Shown here in pieces: positions 32,468-40,188 of a DNA stretch of 64,000 nt. Origin of the DNA: Magnetospirillum sp. XM-1 (GTDB lineage: Bacteria > Pseudomonadota > Alphaproteobacteria > Rhodospirillales > Magnetospirillaceae); NCBI RefSeq assembly GCF_001511835.1, contig NZ_LN997849.1, positions 62,001 to 126,000 of the forward strand, in the 5' to 3' direction. Position numbers and translations under genes: made by a program. The notes under the pieces were generated by a model that saw only the letters and a list, made by a program, of their open reading frames with translations, had not been told where the DNA came from and ran no database searches. Each line of letters starts with the position of its first letter. Position 1 is the stretch's first letter.

Positions 32468-32734
32468 ATGCCGAGCACGCAGCGCGCGTCAGATGCTCCT
32501 TCCCCGATGGTGTCCCTGTCGGCCCGGGTGGCGGCCGCCTACCTCTCTTCGCGCCGGGATGTGCCCGTCGAGCAGGTGCCGTCCCTGATCGAGGGCATCC
32601 ATCGTGCCTTGCGGCGCGTCGCCGCGGCGGAGGAGTGCGGCGCCGAGGCGCTGGTGCGTTTCCTCGATACCTCGGCCGGAAAGGCCGCCATGGATCGGCC
32701 CGCGCTGCGCTTGGTGGCGTCCCGGGAGAGCTGA
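32468..32734 (+). CDS. MucR/Ros-like fragment without zinc finger (88 aa)
   Basis: AGGAGA lies six bases before the ATG. Residues about 14-45 (VSLSARVAAAYLSSRRDVPV then EQVPSLIEGIHRAL) match the N-terminal oligomerisation region of MucR/Ros regulators. The C2H2-type zinc finger and C-terminal basic region are missing, replaced by a short helix. It may act as a dominant-negative partner of a full-length MucR in the host; that is inference. It lies between the iterons and the helicase gene. Confidence 0.65.
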   Translation: MPSTQRASDAPSPMVSLSARVAAAYLSSRRDVPVEQVPSLIEGIHRALRRVAAAEECGAEALVRFLDTSAGKAAMDRPALRLVASRES

Positions 32735-32737
32735 TCC

Positions 32738-33940
32738 CTATTCCTCGAGGGCCAGCCCGGTCGCCCTGAAGGTCCGCTTGTTGTCGTCCTGCCGCGGGCC
32801 TTCCTCGACATGGCCGCTCGCCAGGAGCTCCTCGAGCGCTCCTTCCACGGCGGTCCGCTTCCAACCCTTCTCGGTCTTGGCCCGGTTCGCGAAGGCCGCG
32901 ACGATGTCCGGGAGGCCGATGTGCTGCTCGCCGGCTTCCGCGAGGTGGCCGAGGATCAGCCTGGCCCGGTCCTGCGCGCGCTTGGCGCGGGGATCGATCC
33001 TTTGCTGGGGCGTTTCGGCCTCCTGTCCTTCGGGAACCTCCTGCGCGCTCTCCTCGGCCTGGGCCTTGCTTTCCATGGCGGCGAACTTGGCTTCCTGGAT
33101 GCGCAGGGCGGCCGGGTCGAGCATCGGCACGCGGGAAAGGTAGGAGATGAAGCCCTTTCCATCGTGGAGCGGCTCGCCGTCCGGACCGATGTCGGGCACG
33201 CGATGGAGCTTGATCGGAATCGGCGCGTGCTTCGCGGCCTCGCGCATCTTGTCGGTCTCGATCTGCAGCACCTTGGTCTTCGGATCCCGGAACAGGCAGA
33301 AGAGGGCGTCTACGCCGCCCCGCAGCGCCGAGGAGCCGCGTTCCGAGCTGTATGCGCTCTTGCCGCCGTGGTGGACGACGAGGACGGAGCAGCCGAAGCG
33401 ATCGACGCAGCGGCGCATGGCATTGACGATGAGCTGCATGTCCTGCGTCGCGTTCTCGTCGCCGCTCATGAAGCTGGCCAGCGGGTCGAGGATCAGCAGG
33501 TCGAGGTCCTTGCACTCGCGCTCGATGCCGCGCATCAGCGCCTCGAAGTCGCCAGGATGGTCGAAGCGGCATTCGCCCGGCGGCATGAAGAGGCGATCGC
33601 GCAGGATCTCCTCGCCCTCCTGAGTCGGGATGCCGTTGTGCTGGAGCCAGCCGCTGATGCGGCGGTTGAGGCCGAACACGCCTTCGGCCGGGAACAGGAC
33701 CACCTTGCCGGCGGCCTTCGCGCGTCCGACGTCGATCCGCGAGCGCTTGTGCCCGGCCAGGGCAGGCCGTCCGGTGGCGATGGCCAGCGCCCAGTCGATC
33801 GCGACGAACGATTTTCCCAGGTTGGGCGCCCCGTATAGGCAGGCCGTGGCGCGTTCTGGCAGCAGATCCTCGACCAGCCAGGTCGGGGGCTCGACGCGGG
33901 AGGGGTCGTAGCGCCCCCAGGCGGCTTCGGTTTTCGTCAT
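32738..33940 (-). CDS. RepA-type hexameric helicase/ATPase (AAA_25)
   Basis: The 400-residue protein has Walker A GAPNLGKSF (about 37-45), Walker B LLILDPLASFM (about 146-156), and a sensor-like VVHHGGK (about 190) typical of the RSF1010 RepA/AAA_25 group of RecA-fold helicases. The C-terminal third holds a winged-helix-like segment (VDIVAAFANRAKTEKGWKRTAVEG-type pattern). It probably unwinds DNA at the origin with RepA. A group of TTCCGGAA palindromes lies directly upstream of its start. Confidence 0.85.
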   Translation of the reverse strand: MTKTEAAWGRYDPSRVEPPTWLVEDLLPERATACLYGAPNLGKSFVAIDWALAIATGRPALAGHKRSRIDVGRAKAAGKVVLFPAEGVFGLNRRISGWLQHNGIPTQEGEEILRDRLFMPPGECRFDHPGDFEALMRGIERECKDLDLLILDPLASFMSGDENATQDMQLIVNAMRRCVDRFGCSVLVVHHGGKSAYSSERGSSALRGGVDALFCLFRDPKTKVLQIETDKMREAAKHAPIPIKLHRVPDIGPDGEPLHDGKGFISYLSRVPMLDPAALRIQEAKFAAMESKAQAEESAQEVPEGQEAETPQQRIDPRAKRAQDRARLILGHLAEAGEQHIGLPDIVAAFANRAKTEKGWKRTAVEGALEELLASGHVEEGPRQDDNKRTFRATGLALEE

Positions 33941-33946
33941 GTCGGC

Positions 33947-34041
33947 TTCCGGAATCCGTTCGCTTCCGGTATCGCATGGCGGAAGCCGGAAGCCAAGCCG
34001 AAACGCTTCCGGAAACCCCTTCCGGAATCCCCTTTCCGGAA
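33947..34041. repeat. cluster of TTCCGGAA palindromes upstream of the helicase gene
   Basis: Exact 8-bp palindromes start at 33947, 34007, 34020 and 34034, and further half-matches lie between. The last three are 13-14 bases apart, and several are followed by TCCC. They cover 7-101 bases upstream of the helicase start and may be operators. From 34048 the sequence turns AT- and purine-rich. No gene was seen from 33941 to 34340. Confidence 0.6.
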
Positions 34042-34275
34042 TCCCCCCTACTAGAGATGCTTATCAAAAAAGGAAACGGAAACGGAAGCCGGACCCCCTG
34101 GAGCTAGGACCGACTCCGGAAAAGGAAAAAGCGAGGAGGCGGTCCGTTCCCAGCAATCCATGCAGGACGGAACGTCCGGAGATCGTCGGAGCTGCTGCCG
34201 CGCCGTGCCGGGCGCGCGTCGCCGCCGCCGACGGCCGGGATCCGCTGAATGGGACGAAGGGAAGGGAGGAGGGAG

Positions 34276-34320
34276 GCCGAAGGGCCCGCGCTCGGGGGCC
34301 GAGAGCGCGAGCCGCTCGGC
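34276..34320 (+). promoter_or_regulatory. class B structured leader (copy 1)
   Basis: GCCGA and TCGGC form an outer stem around CGCGCTC/GAGCGCG. It ends ten bases before AATGGAGG and the start at 34341. Copies with the same plan precede 34919, 36561, 39363, 39513 and 40189. Confidence 0.5.
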
Positions 34321-34340
34321 ACGGAATGGAGGACGACGCG

Positions 34341-34787
34341 ATGGGCAGCCGGAGCATGATTGGGCGCCAGAACGAGGACGGCAGCATCGAGGCCATCTAC
34401 TGCCATTTTGACGGCGGCCTCTGGCATGTCGGCGCCTTGCTGCACGAGCATTGGAATGACCCGGAGAAGGTCGGCCGGCTGCTTGGCCTGGGGGACCTGA
34501 GCGAGCTCGGGTCCGAAATCGGCGAGAAGCATTGCTTCGAGGGCCGGCACTCGACTGCGGCGGAGTTCGAACGCGTACGGAATTGGTGCCTGGCCTACGG
34601 CCGCGACAGGGGCGAAGAAGGGTGCGCGGCGCAGCGCTACGAGAACGCGGAGGCGTTCCATGTCGAGGGGTACGGCTACCTGCTGGTGGACGGCCGTTGG
34701 GTGTTCTTCCACGCGGACGAGCCTCCGGTTCCCCTCGCCGAAGCCGTCGAACAGTACCGGCTCAAAAAGGCGCAGCATCCGTACTGA
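34341..34787 (+). CDS. conserved phage-type protein of unknown function (148 aa)
   Basis: The pattern SRSMIGRQNEDGSIEAIYCH, then FDGGLWHVGALL.EHWNDPEK and LLGLGDLSELGSEIGEKH is that of a family widespread in phages and plasmids, usually written as starting 'M-T-R-S-x-I-G'. It has no assigned function. GGAGG precedes the ATG. It is the first of a run of genes with class B leaders. Confidence 0.7.
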   Translation: MGSRSMIGRQNEDGSIEAIYCHFDGGLWHVGALLHEHWNDPEKVGRLLGLGDLSELGSEIGEKHCFEGRHSTAAEFERVRNWCLAYGRDRGEEGCAAQRYENAEAFHVEGYGYLLVDGRWVFFHADEPPVPLAEAVEQYRLKKAQHPY

Positions 34788-34856
34788 GCAAGTCGCCCTG
34801 GCGTTCGATGCCGGCCGATCCGGCCGGGCGCCGGAAAAGGGATCCGGAAGGGAGGG

Positions 34857-34901
34857 GCCGAAGGGCCCGCGCTCGGGGGCCGAGAGCGCGAGCCGCTCGG
34901 C
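34857..34901 (+). promoter_or_regulatory. class B structured leader (copy 2)
   Basis: Identical in its 45 bases to copy 1, although the flanks differ, and followed by GGAAGGAG and the start at 34919. Confidence 0.5.
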
Positions 34902-34918
34902 ACGGAAGGAGAAGCAGG

Positions 34919-35692
34919 ATGGGCACCAAGGGAATCGTGGGCGTCGTCTCGAACGGCACGCTCAAGGCGTCGTTCAGCATGCTTGATTCGCATCCGTGCA
35001 GGCTTGGCGTGCGGTTCGCCGGATTCCTGGCCGACGCCATGGCGTCCGGTGGCGTCCCACGCTTGCGCGGCTTGGCGGATGCCATGGCGCCGGTGCCGTG
35101 GAATGACGACGCCTATCAGCCGATGCCAGAAGCCATGGTGAGGAGCCTAGCGTTGGCCGGACTGGTGCATGACGGACGTATCGAGGTCGAGGGCTATTCG
35201 CCGTTCCTGTGCATGGCAGGCTTCGTCTCGGCGCACGGCTTGCCGGGCATGCTGCGGGCGGGATGGTACATCGATGCCGGCGGCTATGCGGCGAATCCGG
35301 AATGCGAATGGGGCTGGATTGCGGACCTCGACGAGGGAGTGCTCGAGGTGCATCGCGGTCGCGCGGTCGATTTCCATGGCGAGGGGCGGTTCGCCGAAGC
35401 TTTCCGGGCCGGACCGATGGTCTGGTACGGCGAGGAGATGGAGGACCCGCCCATCCGGCTCATCGCGAGGATTCCGTTCGGGCGCCTGCGCGAGGCCATC
35501 GACGGCTTCACTGCGCTCGACATCTTCGCCGATGTCGCGGCGGGCCGCTGGTCCATGCCGATGGCGAAGGAGCTGGCCGAGGACTTGGAAGAGGACTGGG
35601 ACGCCCAGCTGGAGAAGCTCGACGCCATCGGCTGGATGTGGACGGCGGAATCCCGAGCACGCATCGGGGAAGCGCGCGGCATCGCCGCCTGA
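34919..35692 (+). CDS. phage-like hypothetical protein (257 aa)
   Basis: Begins GTKGIVGVVSNGTLKASF, similar in style to the opening of the preceding protein, but the rest differs. The middle (WYIDAGGYAANPECEWGWIA) and a C-terminal helix with alternating acidic residues give an acidic cytosolic protein. AAGGAGAAGCAGG precedes the ATG. No function known. Confidence 0.65.
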   Translation: MGTKGIVGVVSNGTLKASFSMLDSHPCRLGVRFAGFLADAMASGGVPRLRGLADAMAPVPWNDDAYQPMPEAMVRSLALAGLVHDGRIEVEGYSPFLCMAGFVSAHGLPGMLRAGWYIDAGGYAANPECEWGWIADLDEGVLEVHRGRAVDFHGEGRFAEAFRAGPMVWYGEEMEDPPIRLIARIPFGRLREAIDGFTALDIFADVAAGRWSMPMAKELAEDLEEDWDAQLEKLDAIGWMWTAESRARIGEARGIAA

Positions 35693-35712
35693 ATCGGATA
35701 GGGAGGGAGAGC

Positions 35713-36474
35713 ATGGGACAGAGCACGGGCATCGCCTGGGCGAAGGGCACGGTCTCGCCGGTCAAGGGATGCGAGAAATACGGCCCCGAGTGCCGGATAT
35801 GCTACGCGGTCGGCTGGGCGGCGCGGCATCAGGGAATCGGCTCCCGGGGCTACGAGGGCGTCGTGGCCAACGGCGATTGGACCGGCCGCATCGGCCTGGT
35901 TCCTGAGGCCATCGACGAGATCCGCAGGAGCCGCGTGCGGGGGCTGTTCGTCAACTCGATGAGCGACACGTTCCATCGCGGGGTTCCGGACGAATTCGTC
36001 GAGCGGATGTTCGCGGCGATGGCGGCCAATCCGCATCCGGAAGCCCGGTTCTTCGTGCTGACGAAGCGCTCGGACCGCATGGCCGAGGTGTCGCAGCGCA
36101 TCGCCTTCGACGCTCGCATCTGGGCCGGGGTGACCGTCGGGTGCCGGGCCTCGCTGAAGCGGCTGGACGACCTCCGCCGCGTCGAGGCGCCGGGCCGGCG
36201 CTGGGTCTCGATGGAGCCGCTCCTTGAGCGCGTCGATATCCGCCCCTGGCTGGCCGACGGCACCTTGGACTGGGTCGTGATTGCCGGGGAGTCGGGCGCT
36301 GGCTGGCGACCTCTGGACTGGGCCTGGGTCGAGGACATCGTCGATGCCTGCGACGAGCGCGGCGTGCCGGTCTTCGTGAAGCAGGGCGCCGGACGTTTCC
36401 CGAAGACCGACTGCGAGTATCCGCCCAGGATTCGCGGCGTCGTGCGGCACGGCATGCCGGCGGATCTCGCCTGA
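35713..36474 (+). CDS. phage protein Gp37/Gp68 family (DUF5131)
   Basis: The 253 residues show the family hallmarks: an N-terminal STGIAWAKGTVSPVKGCEK with cysteines in the order C-x6-C-x2-C (CEKYGPECRIC), a FVNSMSDTFHRGVP segment, a TKRSDRMAE segment, and VIAGESGAGWRPLDWAWVED near the C-terminus. The cysteine triad has led to suggestions of a radical-SAM-like metal site; the reaction is not established. GGGAGGGAGAGC precedes the ATG. Confidence 0.88.
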   Translation: MGQSTGIAWAKGTVSPVKGCEKYGPECRICYAVGWAARHQGIGSRGYEGVVANGDWTGRIGLVPEAIDEIRRSRVRGLFVNSMSDTFHRGVPDEFVERMFAAMAANPHPEARFFVLTKRSDRMAEVSQRIAFDARIWAGVTVGCRASLKRLDDLRRVEAPGRRWVSMEPLLERVDIRPWLADGTLDWVVIAGESGAGWRPLDWAWVEDIVDACDERGVPVFVKQGAGRFPKTDCEYPPRIRGVVRHGMPADLA

Positions 36475-36491
36475 CGAGGAAGAGGAAGCAG

Positions 36492-36537
36492 GCCGAAGGG
36501 TCCGCGCTCCGTGGAACGAGAGCGCGGACCGCTCGGC
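36492..36537 (+). promoter_or_regulatory. class B structured leader (copy 3)
   Basis: GCCGA/TCGGC outer stem with inner GTCCGCGCTC/GAGCGCGGAC. Compared with copies 1 and 2 the inner bases change on both arms (GCC.../...GGC-type to GTCC.../...GGAC) so that pairing is kept, which supports an RNA structure. Confidence 0.5.
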
Positions 36538-36560
36538 ATTGGACTGAAGGATGAAGCGTC

Positions 36561-37055
36561 ATGGGACAAGCGAAGAGCAGGAAGAGCGGCATCGCGGACT
36601 TGGTGGCCTTTACGGATGGCCTCGAAGTCTTGGCCCGCGGCATCGCCGAATCCCGCGAACCGGAGGATAGGGTCCAGGACTTCGCGCTCGTCTTCCACGC
36701 GATTGGCCGTTCGGATGGCCAGGACCTCTACTTGATGCATGAGCTGGCCTCGTATTCGAGCCATATGGCTGCGTCTCTGCAGGCTCTCAGATGGCAATTC
36801 AAGGCGAATCAGGTTCGGCAGTATTCCATCCTCGGCACGCTCGAGGCGGCGTTCTACCTCAATGGCAGGAACATCCTCAAGAATGGCGAGATGCTCGTCA
36901 TCGGGACCAGGAATCGGACGGATTCCTACTGGCGGGGCTTCATCATCGAGCGGGACGCCTCCGGGCTCGTGATGGGATTGACGAAGTGCTTTGAGGAGCA
37001 TGGTTCCTTCCCTGGACCTTCCGATTTGAGCGAACTCCTCCGCAGCGAGTCCTGA
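36561..37055 (+). CDS. hypothetical protein (164 aa)
   Basis: The ATG follows GAAGGATGAAGCGTC. The product has a basic start (GQAKSRKSG), then a helical region and a more beta-like C-terminal half (EMLVIGTRNRTDSYWRGFII). Weaker codon bias than neighbours is possible, given more AT-rich codons in the middle. No family was recognised. It is followed by terminator-like inverted repeats. Confidence 0.6.
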   Translation: MGQAKSRKSGIADLVAFTDGLEVLARGIAESREPEDRVQDFALVFHAIGRSDGQDLYLMHELASYSSHMAASLQALRWQFKANQVRQYSILGTLEAAFYLNGRNILKNGEMLVIGTRNRTDSYWRGFIIERDASGLVMGLTKCFEEHGSFPGPSDLSELLRSES

Positions 37056-37066
37056 AGAGGAAAGAA

Positions 37067-37088
37067 GCGGTCCGAGGATCCGGACCGC
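37067..37088 (+). terminator. terminator-like hairpin, with a second inverted repeat downstream
   Basis: GCGGTCCG/CGGACCGC is a perfect 8-bp stem 11 bases after the stop at 37055. A second structure (GACCGGCGCGC ... GCGCGCAGGTC, 37100-37130) follows before the methylase gene and may be a diverged class B leader. Confidence 0.5.
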
Positions 37089-37189
37089 TGAGCGCCGAGG
37101 ACCGGCGCGCGTCTTGGCGAGCGCGCAGGTCCCGTCGTAGGGACGGCTGGGTCCTGGGCCTGGCTTGGAGGCGCGCGTGGAGCGTCTCA

Positions 37190-38026
37190 ATGAAATCCTA
37201 TCTGAAATGGCCGGGCGGCAAGGCTCGGTTGGCGAAGCGCGTCGAATCGCTGCTGGGCGGCGGAACGCGTCTGGTCGAACCCTTCGTGGGCTCGGGGGCG
37301 GTCTTCCTGAACCTGCCCTTCGCATCCGCTCTCTTGGGCGATGCCGACCCCGATGTCATCGGACTGCACCGGGCGGTCCAGCAGGACGCGGAAGCCGTTC
37401 TCGCCGAGGCGCGGGCATTGTTCACGCCGGCGTGCAACGACGAGGAAGCCTATCGGCGGCTGCGCGCGGAATTCAATGCCGGTGGCCAGTCTCCGGCTGA
37501 GCGGGCCGCGCTGATGCTCTACCTGAACCGCCACTGCTTCAACGGGCTCTGGCGGCGGAGCGGGAGCGGGGCCTTCAATGCGGCGTTCGGGCGGCCAGCC
37601 TCGCCGGAGATTCCCGAGGAATCCCTCCGGGCCTTCGCCGCGAAGGCGGCGGGAGCCGATATCCGGCACCAGGGCTTCGAGGCGACCTTCGCCGCTCTCC
37701 GTCAGGGCGATGCCGTCTATTGCGACCCGCCCTATTCCCCGCTGAGCGCGACGTCCCGCTTCACCGGGTATTCGAGCCCGTTCGGTCCGGCCGAGCATGA
37801 CCGCCTGGTGGCGCTGTGCGCCGATGCGGCCGCCCGGGGCATCCGGGTCGTCCTGAGCGAGCATGACCTTCCTGCGGTCCGCGAGCGATGCATGGCGGCT
37901 TGGCCGGGCGTGCGCTTCGAGACGGTGCAGGTGCGCCGCTCGATTTCCTGCAACGGCGGCAATCGTTTCCTGGCGCCCGAGCTCTTCGCGGTGTTCGAGC
38001 CGGCATCGCTCGCCGCAGCGGCATGA
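37190..38026 (+). CDS. dam: DNA adenine methylase (Dam family)
   Basis: LKWPGGKARLAK (4-15) is the Dam-family motif X, FVGSGAVFLN (about 31-40) the cofactor motif I, and VYCDPPYSPL (about 177-186) the catalytic motif IV. The 278-residue length fits the family. The target is commonly GATC but cannot be read from the sequence. Phages and plasmids use such enzymes to avoid restriction. The upstream leader is structured but only partly like class B. Confidence 0.92.
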   Translation: MKSYLKWPGGKARLAKRVESLLGGGTRLVEPFVGSGAVFLNLPFASALLGDADPDVIGLHRAVQQDAEAVLAEARALFTPACNDEEAYRRLRAEFNAGGQSPAERAALMLYLNRHCFNGLWRRSGSGAFNAAFGRPASPEIPEESLRAFAAKAAGADIRHQGFEATFAALRQGDAVYCDPPYSPLSATSRFTGYSSPFGPAEHDRLVALCADAAARGIRVVLSEHDLPAVRERCMAAWPGVRFETVQVRRSISCNGGNRFLAPELFAVFEPASLAAAA

Positions 38027-38037
38027 TGGAGGGGTCC

Positions 38038-38436
38038 ATGAACGAATCCTGCCTCATCGGCGTCGAGCGCGCCGACGGAACGGTGCTGGCCGCAGGATGC
38101 CGCAGCGATGGGGGCGTGGCCCTCGCCGGGAGGCGGCTGGCCCTGCATTGGCGCCGTGCGCCCCAGGCGCTGCTCCTTGTGTCCGGCGGAGCCATGGAGC
38201 GCCTCGGCATCCGGGAGGAGGGGCCGGAGGTTCTGAGGACGATTCGGGTTTCGCCTCCGGTTCCGCCAATCGTCCTCGATGGCGCCGAGGCCTTCTGGGC
38301 GCGTCGTCCGGGGCTTCATGCCTATCTGCTGGCCGATGGCTTCTGGACGGTTCGCCTCCCGGAAGGAGGCCTGCGCCGCGTCGTTGATTTGCTCCAGCGC
38401 ATCGACATCCAGCGGACCTCCCGGAGGATGCCGTGA
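38038..38436 (+). CDS. hypothetical protein (132 aa)
   Basis: The start at 38038 has GGAGGGG five bases upstream, twelve bases after the methylase stop. The product begins NESCLIGVERADGTVLAAGC, reminiscent of the phage-type opening of the protein at 34341, and has a mixed alpha/beta pattern with a basic C-terminus. Its stop overlaps the next start by one base. Confidence 0.6.
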   Translation: MNESCLIGVERADGTVLAAGCRSDGGVALAGRRLALHWRRAPQALLLVSGGAMERLGIREEGPEVLRTIRVSPPVPPIVLDGAEAFWARRPGLHAYLLADGFWTVRLPEGGLRRVVDLLQRIDIQRTSRRMP

Positions 38437-39281
38437 TGGGTTCCGCCGCGCATCCCGCGAAGCCAGGCGCGCCCGACTTCCGAATCGACGGGCTGGAGGT
38501 CTTCATCCGGCATGCCGGACGCGCCGGAAAGGAGGGCTGCTGCGTCGGCTTCGCCGTCGAGGGTCCGGATGGTCTTTGCCGTGCCCGGGCTGCCGCGTCG
38601 GAACCCGGTCCGCTCTTCCATGCCCTTCTCGGCTCGTTCGCGGAGGTCCGGGGCGGCCGGATCGCCAAGCCTTTCATGCCGGCCTCGGAATCCGCCCTGC
38701 ACGAGGCGTTCCGCAGCCATGGCCTCGTTCCTCTCGAGATGTCTCCGCCAGCGGGGGCAGGCGGCGGCGCGGCGCCGTGCTGGGTTTCCGCCGAGGAGCT
38801 GCTGGCCGCCGAATTCTCGCCGGAGAAGGCGAAGCGTCGGCGGATGAAGCGGTGGTTCTCCTTGCTGCCTTGCCCGCACGGCCATGTCGGCTGGCGCTAC
38901 GTCAAGGGCAACGGCTGCTGCGAGTGCCGTGCGCCGAGCCATTCCGAGCCGGGAGACGAGCATCATCTGCGCAGCCTCGTGGCGAACGCCAGGGCCAGGG
39001 CTCAGGCGAAGGGCATCCCCTTCTCCCTGACGGTCGAGGACGTCGCCCGCATCTGGCCGGCGGATGGACGCTGTCCGGTGCTGGGGATGCGCTTCCGGCG
39101 TTCGCTGGGTTCGCAGGGGCATGGCCATGACTCGGCTACGCTGGACCGGCTGGACCCGTCGAAGGGCTACGTGCCGGGGAACCTGCTCATCGTCTCGGCG
39201 CGGGCGAATTGCCTTCGGTCCGATGCGAGCGCCGCCGAGCTGCTGCGCGTTGGGGAGTTCTACGCCGAGCTGCTCGGCTGA
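38436..39281 (+). CDS. HNH-type endonuclease-like protein
   Basis: The N-terminal half (about 1-125) resembles the preceding proteins in style and has no motif. The middle has CPHGHVGWRYVKGNGCCECR, a likely zinc-binding element with a C-x2-C pair. The C-terminal part has RCPVLGMRF, then SATLDRLDPSKGYVPGNLLI and a basic RANCLRSDA. This is the layout of phage His-Me finger/HNH nucleases of the 'xxIDRIDPxKGYxxGNxxxxS' type. GGAGG lies eight bases before the ATG. Nicking or cleavage activity is likely by family. Confidence 0.8.
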   Translation: MGSAAHPAKPGAPDFRIDGLEVFIRHAGRAGKEGCCVGFAVEGPDGLCRARAAASEPGPLFHALLGSFAEVRGGRIAKPFMPASESALHEAFRSHGLVPLEMSPPAGAGGGAAPCWVSAEELLAAEFSPEKAKRRRMKRWFSLLPCPHGHVGWRYVKGNGCCECRAPSHSEPGDEHHLRSLVANARARAQAKGIPFSLTVEDVARIWPADGRCPVLGMRFRRSLGSQGHGHDSATLDRLDPSKGYVPGNLLIVSARANCLRSDASAAELLRVGEFYAELLG

Positions 39282-39302
39282 AGCCGGCGATCAGGAAGGG
39301 AA

Positions 39303-39342
39303 GCGCCGACCGAGCGCGGATGGCGGGCCGCGCTGGTGCGGC
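39303..39342 (+). promoter_or_regulatory. class B structured leader (copy 4)
   Basis: GCGCCGACCGAGCGCGG pairs with CCGCGCTGGTGCGGC around a short loop. It leads to GGATGGAGACGACG and the truncated reading frame at 39363. Confidence 0.45.
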
Positions 39343-39362
39343 ATGGATGGATGGAGACGACG

Positions 39363-39450
39363 ATGAGGATTTCGAACGGCTTGGTGGGTTCCAAGGAGCA
39401 GGAGAGGCGTGCCCGCATGCGTGCCGCGTTCGCCGATGGAGCCGTAAGGG
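39363..39450 (+). pseudogene. remnant of a regulator gene (N-terminal piece)
   Basis: The first 28 codons (RISNGLVGSKEQERRARMRA, then AFADGA) match the full-length regulator at 40189 (GISSGWMGS..., then QERHARMRAAFARGA) with an internal deletion. After that the frame runs into another class B leader and on in frame to the gene at 39513. It looks like a duplicate regulator that lost its body when a leader-plus-gene unit was inserted. Confidence 0.5.
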
Positions 39451-39453
39451 AAG

Positions 39454-39493
39454 GCGCCGTCAGGACGCGGTGGGCGGGCCGCTCCGATGCGGC
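39454..39493 (+). promoter_or_regulatory. class B structured leader (copy 5)
   Basis: GCGCCGTCAGGACGCGG and CCGCTCCGATGCGGC repeat the arms of copy 4 with several changes. It ends just ahead of GGACGGAAGGAAAAGCC and the start at 39513, inside a frame that is open from 39363. Confidence 0.4.
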
Positions 39494-39512
39494 ATGGACG
39501 GAAGGAAAAGCC

Positions 39513-40109
39513 ATGCTCGATGGCTCCATTGCCGTCAGTCCGATTCGGATTGCGGAATTCGTCTCCGTCGCCTCGAGGCTGATGGCCGGCATGCTGCTGC
39601 TGAAGGCCGCCGTGGAGAATCAGGAAAACGCCGACCTGTTCGAGGCCGCCGAAGGCATGGCCGAGACGGCCAAGCAGTGCCGCATCGTTCTTGACGCCTG
39701 CGAGCATCCGGTTCTGGTGGCGAGCGGCGCGGCGGCGGCGGTCCGGGAGTTCGGCGAATTCGTCCGGAACGGTGGATGGACCGATGACGAAGCCATTCTC
39801 CCGGCGTTCGACGCGGCGTGGAGCGTGGTCGAGCGCGTCATGGTCGCCGCCGTCACCGACGGATATTCCAGCCTCGTCGATGTGACGAAGATGCCGAGCG
39901 CCGCCGACGAGCTGATGATGCTGTCCATCGTGGAGAGCAGCGCCATCTCGGTCGAGTGCGTCTTCTGGAATGTGCCGTCCATCCGGGAACAGCCCGGGCA
40001 GGCGGCCGAGCGACTGGTCCTTGCGCTGACGCATGCGATGCACGGCTGCGCTCCGGCTGCGGAGGCGCTCGACGGCATGCGGAGGAAGGTCCTGCCGCTC
40101 CTGGCTTGA
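39513..40109 (+). CDS. hypothetical helical protein (198 aa)
   Basis: The ATG at 39513 has GGAAGGA nearby and follows a class B leader; the in-frame extension to 39363 is the regulator remnant. The product is almost entirely helical with balanced charges and two or three cysteines, no signal peptide and no known motif. It is followed by another class B leader. Confidence 0.6.
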   Translation: MLDGSIAVSPIRIAEFVSVASRLMAGMLLLKAAVENQENADLFEAAEGMAETAKQCRIVLDACEHPVLVASGAAAAVREFGEFVRNGGWTDDEAILPAFDAAWSVVERVMVAAVTDGYSSLVDVTKMPSAADELMMLSIVESSAISVECVFWNVPSIREQPGQAAERLVLALTHAMHGCAPAAEALDGMRRKVLPLLA

Positions 40110-40127
40110 GACAGGGAAAGGGAGGAG

Positions 40128-40167
40128 GCGCCGACCAGGCGCGGGCGATGGACCGCGCTGGTGCGGC
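40128..40167 (+). promoter_or_regulatory. class B structured leader (copy 6)
   Basis: GCGCCGACCAGGCGCGG pairs with CCGCGCTGGTGCGGC; the ACCAG/CTGGT arm is complementary here. It precedes ACAGGAGACGACG and the start at 40189. Confidence 0.5.
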
Positions 40168-40188
40168 TCAGATGGACAGGAGACGACG

